DNA of 64,000 bases from Bacteroides fragilis (GTDB lineage: Bacteria; Bacteroidota; Bacteroidia; Bacteroidales; Bacteroidaceae): assembly GCF_019583405.1 (NCBI RefSeq), contig NZ_SZUU01000006.1, positions 1 to 64,000 on the forward strand. The letters run 5' to 3'. The position numbers and the translations under genes were made by a program. A model generated the notes under the pieces. The model did no database searches and had not been told where the DNA came from. It saw only the letters and a program-made list of their open reading frames with translations. Shown here one piece after another: positions 1-9,512 of this stretch; positions within the stretch are counted from its first letter, which is position 1, and each line of letters begins with the position of its first letter.

Positions 1-138
1 CAATGATATTACTCCATAAAGTGTATTTTTTCCTTAAAATCTCCGTATCCATAATCTATTAAATAGACTTCGCAATTGGTGTATGTCCGATTACGAATGT
101 TTGATACGGCTAAGGTACTACTCACATTTTTGTTAGTT
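1..138. other. left-edge segment without a convincing gene
   Basis: No complete gene is visible. On the minus strand an ATG at 52-50 could begin a gene that leaves the window (MDTEILRKKYTLWS...). A different minus-strand frame is open from about 127 down to a stop near position 10 and ends in DYGYGDFKEKIHFME. Both readings are short and cannot be separated without sequence to the left. Confidence 0.3.
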
Positions 139-146
139 TACCTTTG
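139..146 (+). promoter_or_regulatory. Bacteroidetes -7 promoter element
   Basis: TACCTTTG matches the Bacteroidetes -7 consensus TAnnTTTG exactly and lies 69 bases before the first gene of the NfeD-flotillin pair. No good -33 TTTG sits 19-21 bases upstream, so only half of the promoter is supported. Confidence 0.5.
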
Positions 147-214
147 CATATAAAAACCAAAGATGTATATTTGGGGACTATATCTATAAAACGATTCATT
201 AAACACCTATTGCC

Positions 215-712
215 ATGAGTAGTAATATTTTCCTAACCATTGCTATTGTCACGACAGGCATTTTTGCAGTACAATTCATCCTATCCGTTTTTTTTGGTGA
301 TTTCGATGCAGATACGGACATCGACACTGATATCAGCAGTGTGGTTTCTTTTAAAGGACTGACCCACTTCGGTATCGGATTCGGCTGGTATATGTATTTG
401 CAACACAACACCGAAATACAGACCTATCTGACTGGATTTGTCATCGGACTGATATTTGTTTTTGCCGTCTGGTTTTTATATAAGAAAGCCTATCAGTTGC
501 AACAGACCAACCACTCGGAGAAAACAGATCAGTTAGTAGGAAGAGAATGTACCATTTACTTCAAACAGAACGAAAAAAAATACACAGTACAGATCAGCCG
601 GGACGGAGCCATGAGAGAAGTCGATGTTATCACGGAATCAGGTAAACCCTACCAAACCGGAGATAAAGCAACGATCACCTCATACAAAGACGGAACTTTA
701 TATATCCAATAA
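215..712 (+). CDS. NfeD-like inner membrane protein, flotillin partner
   Basis: The 165-residue protein has a hydrophobic segment at about residues 5-27 and a second at about 70-89. An acidic aspartate-rich stretch lies between them. The C-terminal domain (about 105-165) begins LVGRECTIYF and looks like the small OB-fold of NfeD/YqiJ proteins. It lies 23 bases upstream of a flotillin gene. That pairing is the usual setting of NfeD-type proteins, which are thought to act with SPFH proteins in membrane microdomains. The role is inferred from fold and neighbour; the precise subfamily is not certain. The start follows a -7 promoter element at 139-146. Confidence 0.7.
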   Translation: MSSNIFLTIAIVTTGIFAVQFILSVFFGDFDADTDIDTDISSVVSFKGLTHFGIGFGWYMYLQHNTEIQTYLTGFVIGLIFVFAVWFLYKKAYQLQQTNHSEKTDQLVGRECTIYFKQNEKKYTVQISRDGAMREVDVITESGKPYQTGDKATITSYKDGTLYIQ

Positions 713-735
713 TTACAAACTCAAAAAAGAGAACT

Positions 736-2373
736 ATGACCCAAGAAATGATGATTATGGCTGCCATACTCGTGGCGGTAATCCTAATTACATTTATCGG
801 TATTCTTTCACGCTACCGGAAATGTAAAAGTGACGAAGTATTAGTAGTATATGGTAAGACAGGCGGAGATAAAAAGTCTGCAAAACTATATCACGGTGGT
901 GCCGCTTTCGTATGGCCTATCGTACAGGGATACGAATTCCTGTCGATGAAACCGATGCAGATAGACTGTAAACTGACAGGAGCACTTTCCGCTCAGAATA
1001 TTCGTGTGGATGTGCCGACTACCATTACAGTAGCTATCAGTACGGATCCCGAAGTCATGCAAAATGCTGCCGAACGTATGTTGGGGCTGACCATGGACGA
1101 TAAACAAAATCTGATAACAGATGTGGTTTACGGACAGATGCGTCTGGTTATTGCCGACATGACAATTGAGGAGTTGAACTCCGACCGTGATAAATTCCTC
1201 TCTAAAGTAAAAGATAACATTGATACAGAACTCCGCAAATTCGGTTTGTACCTGATGAATATTAACATCAGCGATATTCGCGATGCTGCCAATTATATCG
1301 TCAATTTAGGAAAAGAAGCGGAAAGTAAAGCTCAAAACGAGGCACAAGCCAATATTGAAGAACAGGAAAAACTGGGTGCTATCAAGATTGCCAACCAGAT
1401 TAAAGAACGTGAAACCAAAGTGGCGGAGACTCGTAAAGATCAAGATATCGCCATTGCGGAAACCAAAAAGCTGCAAGAGATCTCGGTAGCCAATGCCGAC
1501 AAAGACCGTATCTCCCAGGTAGCTATCGCCAATGCGGAAAAAGAATCGCAAGTGGCTAAAGCAGAAGCAGAAAAGAATATCCGGATAGAGCAGGCCAATA
1601 CCGAAAAGGAAAGCCGCATTGCAGAGTTGAACTCCGACATGGAGATCAAACAAGCTGAAGCACAAAAGAAAGCTGCCATCGGACGAAACGAAGCACAAAA
1701 AGAAATCGCGTTGTCTAACTCTGAACTGGCCGTAACCCAAGCCAATGCCGACAAACAAGCCGGTGAAGCTGCAGCCAAATCAGAAGCAGCCGTACAGACA
1801 GCCAAAGAAACCGCTCAGAAAGAAGTAGAAGAAGCGAAAGCACGAAAAGTAGAATCATCTCTGAAAGCAGAAAAAATCGTACCAGCAGAAGTTGCCCGCC
1901 AAGAAGCTATTCTGCAAGCAGAAGCCGTAGCCGAAAAAATCACCCGTGAAGCAGAAGCCCGTGCCAAAGCAACACTGGCACAGGCAGAGGCAGAGGCAAA
2001 AGCGATTCAACTGAAACTCGAAGCAGAAGCAGAAGGTAAAAAACGCTCGTTACTGGCAGAAGCAGAAGGTTTCGAAGCCATGGTGAAAGCTGCCGAATCA
2101 AACCCGGCTATTGCTATCCAATACAAGATGGTAGATCAATGGAAAGAAATAGCAGGCGAACAGGTAAAAGCCTTCGAACATATGAATTTAGGCAATATTA
2201 CTGTATTCGACGGAGGAAATGGAGCCACAAGCAACTTCCTTAATACATTGGTAAAAACTGTCGCACCAAGTTTAGGAGTATTGGACAAACTGCCAATCGG
2301 AGAAACGGTTAAAAACATCATTCACCCGGAAGAGAAAGACAAGAAGGAGGAAAAAAAAGATAAAAAACAGTAA
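736..2373 (+). CDS. flotillin family (SPFH/band 7) protein
   Basis: This 545-residue protein has one N-terminal membrane anchor (about residues 4-22), an SPFH/band 7 domain (about 25-200) and a long alanine-, glutamate- and lysine-rich coiled coil (about 190-460) of the flotillin type. It ends in a charged lysine-rich tail (EEKDKKEEKKDKKQ). Flotillins oligomerize at the membrane and organize lipid domains. The gene forms a two-gene unit with the NfeD-like protein 23 bases upstream and is followed directly by a strong hairpin. The family call is secure; the cargo or partner proteins are unknown. Confidence 0.88.
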   Translation: MTQEMMIMAAILVAVILITFIGILSRYRKCKSDEVLVVYGKTGGDKKSAKLYHGGAAFVWPIVQGYEFLSMKPMQIDCKLTGALSAQNIRVDVPTTITVAISTDPEVMQNAAERMLGLTMDDKQNLITDVVYGQMRLVIADMTIEELNSDRDKFLSKVKDNIDTELRKFGLYLMNINISDIRDAANYIVNLGKEAESKAQNEAQANIEEQEKLGAIKIANQIKERETKVAETRKDQDIAIAETKKLQEISVANADKDRISQVAIANAEKESQVAKAEAEKNIRIEQANTEKESRIAELNSDMEIKQAEAQKKAAIGRNEAQKEIALSNSELAVTQANADKQAGEAAAKSEAAVQTAKETAQKEVEEAKARKVESSLKAEKIVPAEVARQEAILQAEAVAEKITREAEARAKATLAQAEAEAKAIQLKLEAEAEGKKRSLLAEAEGFEAMVKAAESNPAIAIQYKMVDQWKEIAGEQVKAFEHMNLGNITVFDGGNGATSNFLNTLVKTVAPSLGVLDKLPIGETVKNIIHPEEKDKKEEKKDKKQ

Positions 2374-2382
2374 ACAAAAACG

Positions 2383-2442
2383 AACTATAAACGATGAACA
2401 GGCTTCGCTACTTCTGCGAGTCTTTGTTCATCGTTTATAGTT
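2383..2442. terminator. hairpin with 18-bp perfect arms, probable terminator
   Basis: AACTATAAACGATGAACA at 2383-2400 is the exact reverse complement of 2425-2442, with a 24-base loop. It begins 10 bases after the flotillin stop and ends 7 bases before the end of the convergent lipoprotein gene, so it can serve both transcripts. There is no long T run on either side. Confidence 0.65.
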
Positions 2443-2448
2443 TACCGT

Positions 2449-3129
2449 TTATCTCGTTGTTATATGAAAACACCCTTGTTTCAGTTCATACTTTATATAA
2501 CATTTATCAGCCTTGCGAACATCACGCAACACTTCTGCCAACACTAACTTTAAGGTATCGGCACTTACATCCTGAAGAGGACGTCCCTCCTCATCTTCTA
2601 CTTTCTTAAACCGCTTCCAGCTTACATCGAATGTTGTTCCGTAGAAATGACATGAGTTTTTTGACGCATTGCCATTCCGGCGACGTAAACGTTTTACATC
2701 ATTCTCTGTCCGAAGCACAGATGTAACAATGATCTTATTCGGATTGAGTCCTTTGGCAGTCAATGAATCTAAAAAATTCGCTCCAATCGTATCGAGCAAT
2801 GCACTGGCACGCGGTACTAAATAAGGAATGGAATGAGTAAGTGAATCCACTGCATAAAATTCATTATCAATAATGTGAACCAGTTTTCCATCCATATTTT
2901 CCGCTTCTTCACGCGAGGCTAACGGAGTAATTCCCCAAGTATGGGCCGCTTTTAGCTGCACATCATTCAAATCCCCGAATGAGCGTTTATAACTTACCAC
3001 TCCCCTGATGTTACGCGGTTCGTTAAGTTTAAGAGACATATCTTTCTTTTTGCAACCTGCCAGAAAAGCCGGGGTCAAACATAAAAATATAGAAATAGTA
3101 AAGAGATACCTGTAGTTGGATAAATCCAT
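2449..3129 (-). CDS. lipoprotein with peptidase M15/DUF5715-like domain
   Basis: The 226-residue product has a lipoprotein signal ending in the lipobox FLAGC (Cys26), so it should be anchored in the cell envelope. The C-terminal half contains TSVLRTENDVKRL followed by a histidine and aspartate in SCHFYGTTFDVSW. This pattern recalls D-Ala-D-Ala carboxypeptidase-like (M15) folds and matches the DUF5715 type of Bacteroidetes proteins. A role in peptidoglycan trimming is possible but not shown. It is transcribed alone, convergent with the flotillin operon. Confidence 0.6.
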   Translation of the reverse strand: MDLSNYRYLFTISIFLCLTPAFLAGCKKKDMSLKLNEPRNIRGVVSYKRSFGDLNDVQLKAAHTWGITPLASREEAENMDGKLVHIIDNEFYAVDSLTHSIPYLVPRASALLDTIGANFLDSLTAKGLNPNKIIVTSVLRTENDVKRLRRRNGNASKNSCHFYGTTFDVSWKRFKKVEDEEGRPLQDVSADTLKLVLAEVLRDVRKADKCYIKYELKQGCFHITTR

Positions 3130-3160
3130 AATTAGCCTTTTTTTATAAGTTCCGAGGACG

Positions 3161-3168
3161 CAAATATA
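3161..3168 (-). promoter_or_regulatory. -7 element for the M15-like lipoprotein gene
   Basis: Read on the minus strand this is TATATTTG, a perfect TAnnTTTG, 31 bases ahead of the start codon. No clear -33 element was found. Confidence 0.45.
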
Positions 3169-3243
3169 CTGGAATTGTCTTTCTCAGGAAAGAGCATCGC
3201 AAATTAATTCGGCAAGAATCGGCAAAGTATGAGAACGATTCAT

Positions 3244-3251
3244 TAAATTTG
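3244..3251 (+). promoter_or_regulatory. -7 element for the phoH-purC unit
   Basis: TAAATTTG matches TAnnTTTG exactly, 43 bases before the phoH-like start codon. A -33 element at the right spacing is not evident. Confidence 0.45.
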
Positions 3252-3294
3252 CAGTCCATTTCACAGCGTATATGTGAACCTTTAAATTGATTCA

Positions 3295-4308
3295 ATGATA
3301 GAAAAGCTGATAGTTCTTGAGGATATCGATCCGGTTATCTTTTATGGCGTAAACAACGCTAACATACAATTAATAAAAGCTTTGTATCCAAAGCTGCGCA
3401 TTGTTGCCCGAGGCAATGTCATTAAAGTACTGGGCGACGAGGAAGAGATGTGCGCTTTCGAAGAAAATATCACCAAGCTTGAAAAATATTGCGCCGAATA
3501 CAATTCACTGAAAGAAGAAGTCATTATCGACATTATAAAAGGAAATGCACCGCAAGCCGAAAAAGCAGGCAATGTGATTGTATTCAGTGTCACGGGAAAG
3601 CCCATTATCCCACGCAGTGAAAATCAATTGAAGCTGGTAGAAGGATTTGCCAAGAACGATATGGTATTTGCCATCGGACCTGCAGGTTCGGGCAAGACCT
3701 ATACGGCCATAGCCTTAGCGGTTCGTGCACTGAAAAACAAAGAAATAAAGAAGATTATCCTCAGCCGCCCTGCGGTAGAAGCCGGTGAAAAGTTAGGTTT
3801 TCTGCCCGGAGATATGAAAGATAAAATAGATCCGTATCTGCAACCTCTTTATGATGCCTTGCAGGACATGATTCCAGCTGCCAAACTAAAGGAATACATG
3901 GAACTGAACATCATCCAGATTGCCCCATTAGCCTTTATGCGCGGACGTACGCTAAATGATGCAGTCGTAATCCTGGACGAGGCCCAGAATACTACCACCC
4001 AGCAAATCAAAATGTTCCTCACCCGTATGGGAATGAATACCAAGATGATCATCACCGGAGATATGACCCAGATAGACCTTCCGGCTTCACAAACTTCGGG
4101 GTTGGTACAGGCATTGCGCATTCTAAAAGGAGTCAAGGGAATCAGTTTTGTTGAACTGAATAAAAAAGACATAGTGCGCCATAAGCTGGTAGAACGGATT
4201 GTAGACGCTTACGAGAAGTTCGACAAAGAAAAGAAAGTCGAACGGGAAAAGTTAAACGGCGAGCGGCTCACCATAAGCAAAGAACGGCAAAACGTTGGTA
4301 ATTTGTAA
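3295..4308 (+). CDS. PhoH family ATPase
   Basis: The 337-residue protein has an N-terminal KH-like part (about 1-95) and a PhoH ATPase core. Walker A is GPAGSGKT at residues 128-135 and Walker B is VILDEAQN. Conserved PhoH signatures LSRPAVEAGE and ITGDMTQIDLP follow. PhoH proteins are cytoplasmic ATPases related to helicases and linked to RNA metabolism; the exact substrate is not settled. The gene is 19 bases upstream of purC, so the two are probably co-transcribed. The C-terminal tail is charged and variable. Confidence 0.88.
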   Translation: MIEKLIVLEDIDPVIFYGVNNANIQLIKALYPKLRIVARGNVIKVLGDEEEMCAFEENITKLEKYCAEYNSLKEEVIIDIIKGNAPQAEKAGNVIVFSVTGKPIIPRSENQLKLVEGFAKNDMVFAIGPAGSGKTYTAIALAVRALKNKEIKKIILSRPAVEAGEKLGFLPGDMKDKIDPYLQPLYDALQDMIPAAKLKEYMELNIIQIAPLAFMRGRTLNDAVVILDEAQNTTTQQIKMFLTRMGMNTKMIITGDMTQIDLPASQTSGLVQALRILKGVKGISFVELNKKDIVRHKLVERIVDAYEKFDKEKKVEREKLNGERLTISKERQNVGNL

Positions 4309-4327
4309 TTCATAATTATATAGAAGT

Positions 4328-5269
4328 ATGAAAGCATTAACAAAAACAGATTTCAACTTTCCGGGACAGAAAAGCGTGTACCACGGAAAAGTACGTGATG
4401 TGTACAACATCAATGGCGAACAACTCGTAATGGTAGCTACCGACCGTATCTCGGCCTTTGATGTAGTATTACCCGAAGGTATTCCTTATAAAGGACAAAT
4501 GCTGAATCAGATTGCAGCTAAATTTTTGGATGCAACTACAGACATCTGTCCGAACTGGAAAGTCGCAACTCCGGACCCAATGGTTACAGTAGGAGTGCTT
4601 TGTGAGGGTTTTCCGGTAGAAATGATCGTACGCGGTTATCTTTGCGGAAGCGCATGGCGTGCCTACAAAAGCGGTGTACGCGAAATCTGTGGTGTAAAAC
4701 TTCCTGAAGGCATGAAAGAAAACCAGAAGTTCCCCGAACCCATCGTGACTCCAACCACAAAAGCAGAAATGGGACTGCATGATGAAGACATCTCCAAAGA
4801 AGAGATTCTGGCCCAGGGATTAGCTACTCCGGAAGAATATGCTACACTTGAAAAATATACATTGGCTCTGTTCAAACGCGGAACTGAAATCGCAGCAGAA
4901 CGCGGTTTGATTTTGGTAGACACCAAATATGAATTTGGTAAACACAACGGTACCATCTACCTGATGGACGAAATCCACACTCCGGACTCAAGCCGTTACT
5001 TCTATGCCGACGGTTACCAGGAACGTTTCGAAAAAGGTGAAGCCCAAAAGCAACTCTCCAAAGAATTTGTGCGTGAGTGGTTAATGGAAAACGGATTCCA
5101 GGGTAAAGAAGGACAGAAAGTTCCTGAAATGACTCCTGCTATCGTAGAAAGTATCAGCGAACGTTATATTGAATTATTCGAAAACATCACTGGTGAGAAA
5201 TTCGTTAAAGAAGATACCAGCAACATCGCTGAACGTATCGAGAAGAACGTAATGGCATTTCTAAAGTAA
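4328..5269 (+). CDS. purC: phosphoribosylaminoimidazole-succinocarboxamide synthase
   Basis: The 313-residue enzyme catalyses the ATP-dependent joining of aspartate to carboxyaminoimidazole ribotide in de novo purine synthesis. SAICAR synthetase features are clear: the N-terminal GKVRDVYN strand, [15 protein letters not shown], the RGYLCGSAW segment, and LVDTKYEFG with [13 protein letters not shown] near the nucleotide and product sites. The length suits the long form of the family. It follows phoH closely and is followed by an inverted-repeat hairpin and then menG. Confidence 0.95.
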   Translation: MKALTKTDFNFPGQKSVYHGKVRDVYNINGEQLVMVATDRISAFDVVLPEGIPYKGQMLNQIAAKFLDATTDICPNWKVATPDPMVTVGVLCEGFPVEMIVRGYLCGSAWRAYKSGVREICGVKLPEGMKENQKFPEPIVTPTTKAEMGLHDEDISKEEILAQGLATPEEYATLEKYTLALFKRGTEIAAERGLILVDTKYEFGKHNGTIYLMDEIHTPDSSRYFYADGYQERFEKGEAQKQLSKEFVREWLMENGFQGKEGQKVPEMTPAIVESISERYIELFENITGEKFVKEDTSNIAERIEKNVMAFLK

Positions 5270-5295
5270 GAAGCCCGAATCAGAAACGAATAAGA

Positions 5296-5373
5296 TTCAC
5301 CACAGGGTATGCGGAGTACACAAACATGGTTTTGAAACCCAAACCCGTCCACTTTTGTAAACCCTGTGGTGAA
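5296..5373. repeat. imperfect palindrome with 13-bp perfect outer arms
   Basis: TTCACCACAGGGT at 5296-5308 pairs exactly with 5361-5373. The sequence between carries further partial complementarity. It fills the gap between purC and menG. The theme (CACAG, GTACAC) recurs at 11172-11248 and 38269-38358, so this looks like a member of a dispersed intergenic palindrome family. It may also act in termination or mRNA protection. Confidence 0.65.
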
Positions 5374-5391
5374 TAAAACTCTGAATGAAAA

Positions 5392-6129
5392 ATGAACTAC
5401 CCACAAGAACAAATCAAACCTTATAGCAATGACGGAAAAAAGAGCGAACAGGTAGAACAGATGTTCGACAACATTGCCCCTGCATACGACCAACTGAATC
5501 ATACCCTTTCATTAGGGATCGACCGGAGTTGGCGACGAAAAGCAATCAATTGGCTCAAACCTTTCCGCCCGCAACAGATAATGGATGTGGCAACCGGTAC
5601 CGGCGACTTTGCCATTCTGGCATGCCGCGAACTGCAACCCGACCAGCTGATCGGAACAGACATTTCGGAAGGAATGATGAATGTGGGACGTGAAAAAGTG
5701 AAAAAGGAAGGTCTATCCGAAAAAATATCTTTTGCTAAGGAAGACTGTACCTCTCTCTCGTTTGCCGACAACCGTTTCGACGCTATCACTGTCGCTTTTG
5801 GTATCCGCAACTTTGAAGACTTGGATAAAGGACTCTCCGAAATGTGCCGTGTCCTCAAACCGGGCGGGCATCTGGTGATCCTTGAGCTGACAACTCCGGA
5901 TCGATTTCCGATGAAACAATTGTTTTCCATTTACTCAAAAATAGTCATTCCAACCCTCGGAAAACTATTATCGAAAGACAACAGTGCTTACAGCTACCTG
6001 CCTCAAACAATCAAAGCATTTCCCCAAGGAGAAGTTATGAAAAACGTTATCTCGCAGGCTGGCTTCAGCCAGGTTCAATTCCGGCGGCTGACATTCGGCA
6101 TTTGTACACTTTATATGGCTACGAAATAA
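5392..6129 (+). CDS. ubiE: demethylmenaquinone methyltransferase
   Basis: The 245-residue class I methyltransferase uses S-adenosylmethionine to methylate demethylmenaquinone in the last step of menaquinone synthesis. The SAM-binding motif I is [11 protein letters not shown]. The family signatures [13 protein letters not shown] and [11 protein letters not shown], and the late [13 protein letters not shown], are all present and typical of UbiE/MenG. Bacteroides makes menaquinone rather than ubiquinone, so menG is the better functional name. It is 25 bases upstream of aroE. Confidence 0.93.
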   Translation: MNYPQEQIKPYSNDGKKSEQVEQMFDNIAPAYDQLNHTLSLGIDRSWRRKAINWLKPFRPQQIMDVATGTGDFAILACRELQPDQLIGTDISEGMMNVGREKVKKEGLSEKISFAKEDCTSLSFADNRFDAITVAFGIRNFEDLDKGLSEMCRVLKPGGHLVILELTTPDRFPMKQLFSIYSKIVIPTLGKLLSKDNSAYSYLPQTIKAFPQGEVMKNVISQAGFSQVQFRRLTFGICTLYMATK

Positions 6130-6154
6130 ATATTAATTTAACATCCTCCCCCTT

Positions 6155-6898
6155 ATGCAAAAGTATGGTTTAATTGGCTATCCACTAAAACACTCGTTTT
6201 CTATCGGCTTTTTTAATGAAAAGTTTAAGTCTGAAGGCATAGACGCCGAATACGTCAACTTCGAGATTCCTGAAATCAACGATTTTATGGAAGTGATCGA
6301 AGAAAACCCCAATCTGTGCGGACTGAACGTAACAATCCCTTATAAAGAGCAAGTCATCCCTTTCCTTGACGAATTGGATAAGGACACTGCAAAAATCGGT
6401 GCAGTCAATGTTATTAAAATTGTTCGTGGTCCTAAAGGAAAAGTAAAACTGACAGGATATAATTCGGACATTATAGGATTCAGCCAGTCCATTCAGCCAT
6501 TGTTGCAACCTTATCATAAAAAGGCGTTAATCCTGGGTACAGGCGGTTCGTCCAAAGCAATCTATCATGGCCTGAAGAATCTGGGAATCGATAGCGTATT
6601 CGTGTCCCGTACCCAAAAAGAAGGCATGCTGACCTACGAAGAACTGACTCCGGAAATCATGGCAGAACATACAGTGATTGTAAACTGTACACCGGTAGGT
6701 ATGTATCCGAAAGTAGACTTTTGTCCTGCCATTCCCTACGAATTACTGACACCAAACCATTTATTGTACGATTTGTTATATAATCCAAACACCACTCTTT
6801 TCATGAAAAAGGGAGAGAAACATGGGGCCGTAACCAAAAACGGTCTCGAAATGCTACTGCTGCAAGCATTTGCCGCATGGGAAATATGGAATAAATAA
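6155..6898 (+). CDS. aroE: shikimate dehydrogenase
   Basis: The 247-residue enzyme reduces 3-dehydroshikimate to shikimate with NADPH in the chorismate pathway. The substrate site GYPLKHSFS is at the N terminus. The catalytic-lysine region NVTIPYKEQ follows, then the dinucleotide-binding LGTGGSSKAI and the C-terminal GLEMLLLQA. It is slightly short for the family (usually about 270) but complete in its motifs. The stop codon overlaps the next start by one base (TAATG), so the hydrolase downstream is translationally coupled. Confidence 0.93.
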   Translation: MQKYGLIGYPLKHSFSIGFFNEKFKSEGIDAEYVNFEIPEINDFMEVIEENPNLCGLNVTIPYKEQVIPFLDELDKDTAKIGAVNVIKIVRGPKGKVKLTGYNSDIIGFSQSIQPLLQPYHKKALILGTGGSSKAIYHGLKNLGIDSVFVSRTQKEGMLTYEELTPEIMAEHTVIVNCTPVGMYPKVDFCPAIPYELLTPNHLLYDLLYNPNTTLFMKKGEKHGAVTKNGLEMLLLQAFAAWEIWNK

Positions 6899-7848
6899 TG
6901 AAAAAAGGAATTAAGATAAGCGTCGTTATATTATTGCTGCTGCTTACCGGATGTACGATAGGCGGAAGTTTCTTCATGCTCAACTATTCGCTCCGCCCGG
7001 AAGCGAAGATACGTGCCAAGAATGCCGACTCTTATCCTTTCATGTACGAAAACTATCCGTTTTTACGTCCTTGGGTGGATAGTCTCAATCAGGCTCATGC
7101 ACTTCGGGACACTTTTGTTTTAAATCCGGAAGGCATCCGCCTGCATGCTTATTACATCGCAGCCCCGCAGCCGACCAAAAAGACAGCAGTCATTGTACAT
7201 GGCTATACGGACAATGCAATCCGCATGTTCATGATAGGCTATCTATACAATCGCGACCTGCAATACAATGTGCTTTTGCCCGACCTGCAACATCAGGGAG
7301 AGAGCGGTGGACCGGCCATTCAAATGGGATGGAAAGACCGTCTGGACGTAATGCAATGGATGCACATCGCCAATGAGCTTTATGGTGACAGTACTCAAAT
7401 GGTTGTACATGGCATTTCAATGGGAGGGGCCACCACAATGATGGTATCGGGCGAAGTACAGCCCTACTTCGTGAAATGTTTCGTTGAAGATTGTGGTTAC
7501 ACCAGTGTCTGGGATGAATTCTCGCACGAACTGAAAGCAAGTTTCCACCTTCCTTCATATCCATTAATGAATACCACCAGCCTGCTGTGCCAGAAAAAGT
7601 ACGGATGGAACTTCGAAGAGGCTTCATCATTAAATCAGGTAAAAAAAAGCCGCCTGCCAATGTTTTTCATTCATGGAGACAAAGATACGTACGTGCCCAC
7701 ATGGATGGTTTATCCCCTTTATGAAGCCAAACCGGCTCCCAAGCAGCTTTGGATTGTACCCGGAGCCGCACATGCTTTATCTTATAAAGAGAATAAGGAA
7801 GAATACACCCGGAAAGTAAAAGAATTCACTGACCGTTACATTCACTGA
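6898..7848 (+). CDS. envelope-anchored alpha/beta hydrolase
   Basis: The 316-residue serine hydrolase has an N-terminal hydrophobic segment with a possible lipobox (LLTGC, Cys19). The nucleophile elbow is GISMG with Ser174. The oxyanion region is VHGYTDN, and FIHGDKDTYVP and AAHAL supply the likely catalytic Asp and His. It belongs to the broad alpha/beta hydrolase group of Bacteroidetes. The substrate cannot be predicted. It overlaps aroE by one base and lies 1 base from the TPM gene, so it is in the middle of an operon. Confidence 0.82.
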   Translation: MKKGIKISVVILLLLLTGCTIGGSFFMLNYSLRPEAKIRAKNADSYPFMYENYPFLRPWVDSLNQAHALRDTFVLNPEGIRLHAYYIAAPQPTKKTAVIVHGYTDNAIRMFMIGYLYNRDLQYNVLLPDLQHQGESGGPAIQMGWKDRLDVMQWMHIANELYGDSTQMVVHGISMGGATTMMVSGEVQPYFVKCFVEDCGYTSVWDEFSHELKASFHLPSYPLMNTTSLLCQKKYGWNFEEASSLNQVKKSRLPMFFIHGDKDTYVPTWMVYPLYEAKPAPKQLWIVPGAAHALSYKENKEEYTRKVKEFTDRYIH

Positions 7849-7849
7849 T

Positions 7850-8773
7850 ATGAAACAGATACTCACTTATTTGCTTTTCGTGTGGATACTCCTTCCACTG
7901 AAAGCACAGGAAAAGATATATACCGTAGACAATATTCCCAAAGTACATTTGCAAAACAAGATGCAATATGTCTGCAATCCTGCCGGAATCTTGTCACAAC
8001 AGGCTTCTGACGAAATGGACTCGATGCTGTATGCTTTGGAACAAAAAACAGGTATCGAGACTGTAGTTGCCGTAGTACCTTCCATCGGAGATAAAGACTG
8101 TTTTGAGTTCTCCCATCAATTGCTCAACCAATGGGGAGTGGGCAAGAAAGGAAAAGATAACGGACTGGTCATCTTACTGGTCACCGATCAGCGATGCATA
8201 CAGTTCTATACCGGCTACGGACTGGAAGGCGACCTGCCGGACGCAATCTGCAAACGTATACAAACCAGAGACATGATCCCTTATCTCAAAAAAGGAGACT
8301 GGAATCGGGGAATGGTGGCAGGAGTACAAGCGGTATGCCAACGCCTGGATGGTTCGATGGTGAACGATGATAAAGATACCGGAGAAAAGGGGATATCCGC
8401 CTCCATGCTTCTCTTTGCTATTTTAGGTTTCGTTGTGGTGGCCGGAGTGGTAGGTATACTGGCTGCACGGGCAAGTACCCGTTGCCCCAAATGTGGAAAA
8501 CATCAACTTCAGCGGAGTGGCACGAACTTAATATCGAACCGCAACGGAGTAAAAACCGAAGACATTATTTATACCTGCCGCAATTGCGGACACACCGTAG
8601 TCCGGCGTCAACAATCATACGATGACAATTACAGGGGACGTGGCGGAAGAGGCGGAGGCCCTTTCATCGGAGGCTTCGGAGGGGGAAGTTTCGGAGGAGG
8701 TGGAGGCGGCTTCGGCGGCGGAAGCTTTGGAGGAGGTTCGGGCGGAGGCGGAGGGGCCGGCTCACGCTTCTAA
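7850..8773 (+). CDS. TPM-domain membrane protein with zinc ribbon and Gly-rich tail
   Basis: The 307-residue protein starts with a signal peptide, then a TPM domain (about residues 30-165, with NGLVILLVTDQR and YTGYGLEGDLPD). A transmembrane helix (about 185-205) is followed by a four-cysteine zinc ribbon (CPKCG...CRNCG). The C-terminal tail is made almost only of Gly, Ser and Phe. TPM proteins of the YgcG type commonly neighbour LemA, as here, 51 bases downstream. The pair is widely conserved but its function is poorly known. Confidence 0.85.
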   Translation: MKQILTYLLFVWILLPLKAQEKIYTVDNIPKVHLQNKMQYVCNPAGILSQQASDEMDSMLYALEQKTGIETVVAVVPSIGDKDCFEFSHQLLNQWGVGKKGKDNGLVILLVTDQRCIQFYTGYGLEGDLPDAICKRIQTRDMIPYLKKGDWNRGMVAGVQAVCQRLDGSMVNDDKDTGEKGISASMLLFAILGFVVVAGVVGILAARASTRCPKCGKHQLQRSGTNLISNRNGVKTEDIIYTCRNCGHTVVRRQQSYDDNYRGRGGRGGGPFIGGFGGGSFGGGGGGFGGGSFGGGSGGGGGAGSRF

Positions 8774-8824
8774 GCAACCCAATCATTCTATATATTCATT
8801 AATCAGTAATCAAAAAGAAACAAT

Positions 8825-9406
8825 ATGAAAAAGTCAGTTATTATCCTTATTGCCGTAGTGGCAGTTATCGTCATCTGGGCCATCAGTGCCTACAACGGGC
8901 TGGTATCCATGGACGAGAATGTAAGTAGCCAATGGGCTAACGTAGAGACACAGTATCAACGCCGTGCCGACCTGATTCCTAACCTGGTCAACACTGTCAA
9001 GGGATATGCCTCACATGAAAAGGAAACACTTGAAGGCGTAGTGGAAGCCCGCAGCAAAGCAACGCAAATCAAAGTAGATGCTAATGACCTCACCCCTGAA
9101 AAGTTAGCTGAATATCAGAAAGCGCAGGGAGCAGTTACTTCTGCATTGGGTAAGCTGCTTGCCATCACCGAAAACTATCCGGACCTGAAAGCCAACCAAA
9201 ACTTCCTTGAATTGCAGGCACAATTGGAAGGTACGGAAAACCGCATTAACGTGGCCCGCAAAAACTTTAATGATGCTGCACAGGCATACAACACCTCTAT
9301 CCGGCGCTTTCCGAAAAGCCTCTTTGCGTCTATATTCGGTTTCGAAAAACGTACTTATTTCGAAGCAGACGAAGGTACGGAAAAGGCACCGGAAGTAAAA
9401 TTCTGA
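8825..9406 (+). CDS. LemA family protein
   Basis: The 193-residue protein has one N-terminal transmembrane helix (about residues 5-22) and then the alpha-helical LemA fold with the signatures YNGLVSMDE and QYQRRADLIPNLVNTVKGY. LemA proteins are membrane-anchored with an outward helical domain; their biochemical role is unknown. The gene ends the aroE-hydrolase-TPM-LemA run and is followed by a strong hairpin at 9460. Confidence 0.9.
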   Translation: MKKSVIILIAVVAVIVIWAISAYNGLVSMDENVSSQWANVETQYQRRADLIPNLVNTVKGYASHEKETLEGVVEARSKATQIKVDANDLTPEKLAEYQKAQGAVTSALGKLLAITENYPDLKANQNFLELQAQLEGTENRINVARKNFNDAAQAYNTSIRRFPKSLFASIFGFEKRTYFEADEGTEKAPEVKF

Positions 9407-9459
9407 TAAGTCACACAAATCCTTTTCACCAGATATAATTGTTGATACAACAATATCCG

Positions 9460-9512
9460 ATGAATAAAGTGGAAAATATGCTCTATAAAGGGTTATTTTC
9501 CACTTTATTCAT
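9460..9512. terminator. hairpin with 19-bp perfect arms after lemA
   Basis: Bases 9460-9478 (core GAATAAAGTGGAAAATA) pair exactly with 9494-9512 across a 15-base loop. It lies 54 bases after the LemA stop codon and is the likely transcription end of the operon. Confidence 0.7.

Noticed and set aside
1..138. A small minus-strand protein ending in DYGYGDFKEKIHFME
   Set aside because: It would be under 40 residues with a GTG start, and overlaps the other edge reading; the evidence is too thin.
1306..1805. Open frames on the minus strand inside the flotillin gene (150 and 121 residues)
   Set aside because: They mirror the repetitive alanine/glutamate/lysine coiled coil of flotillin and have no start context or family features.
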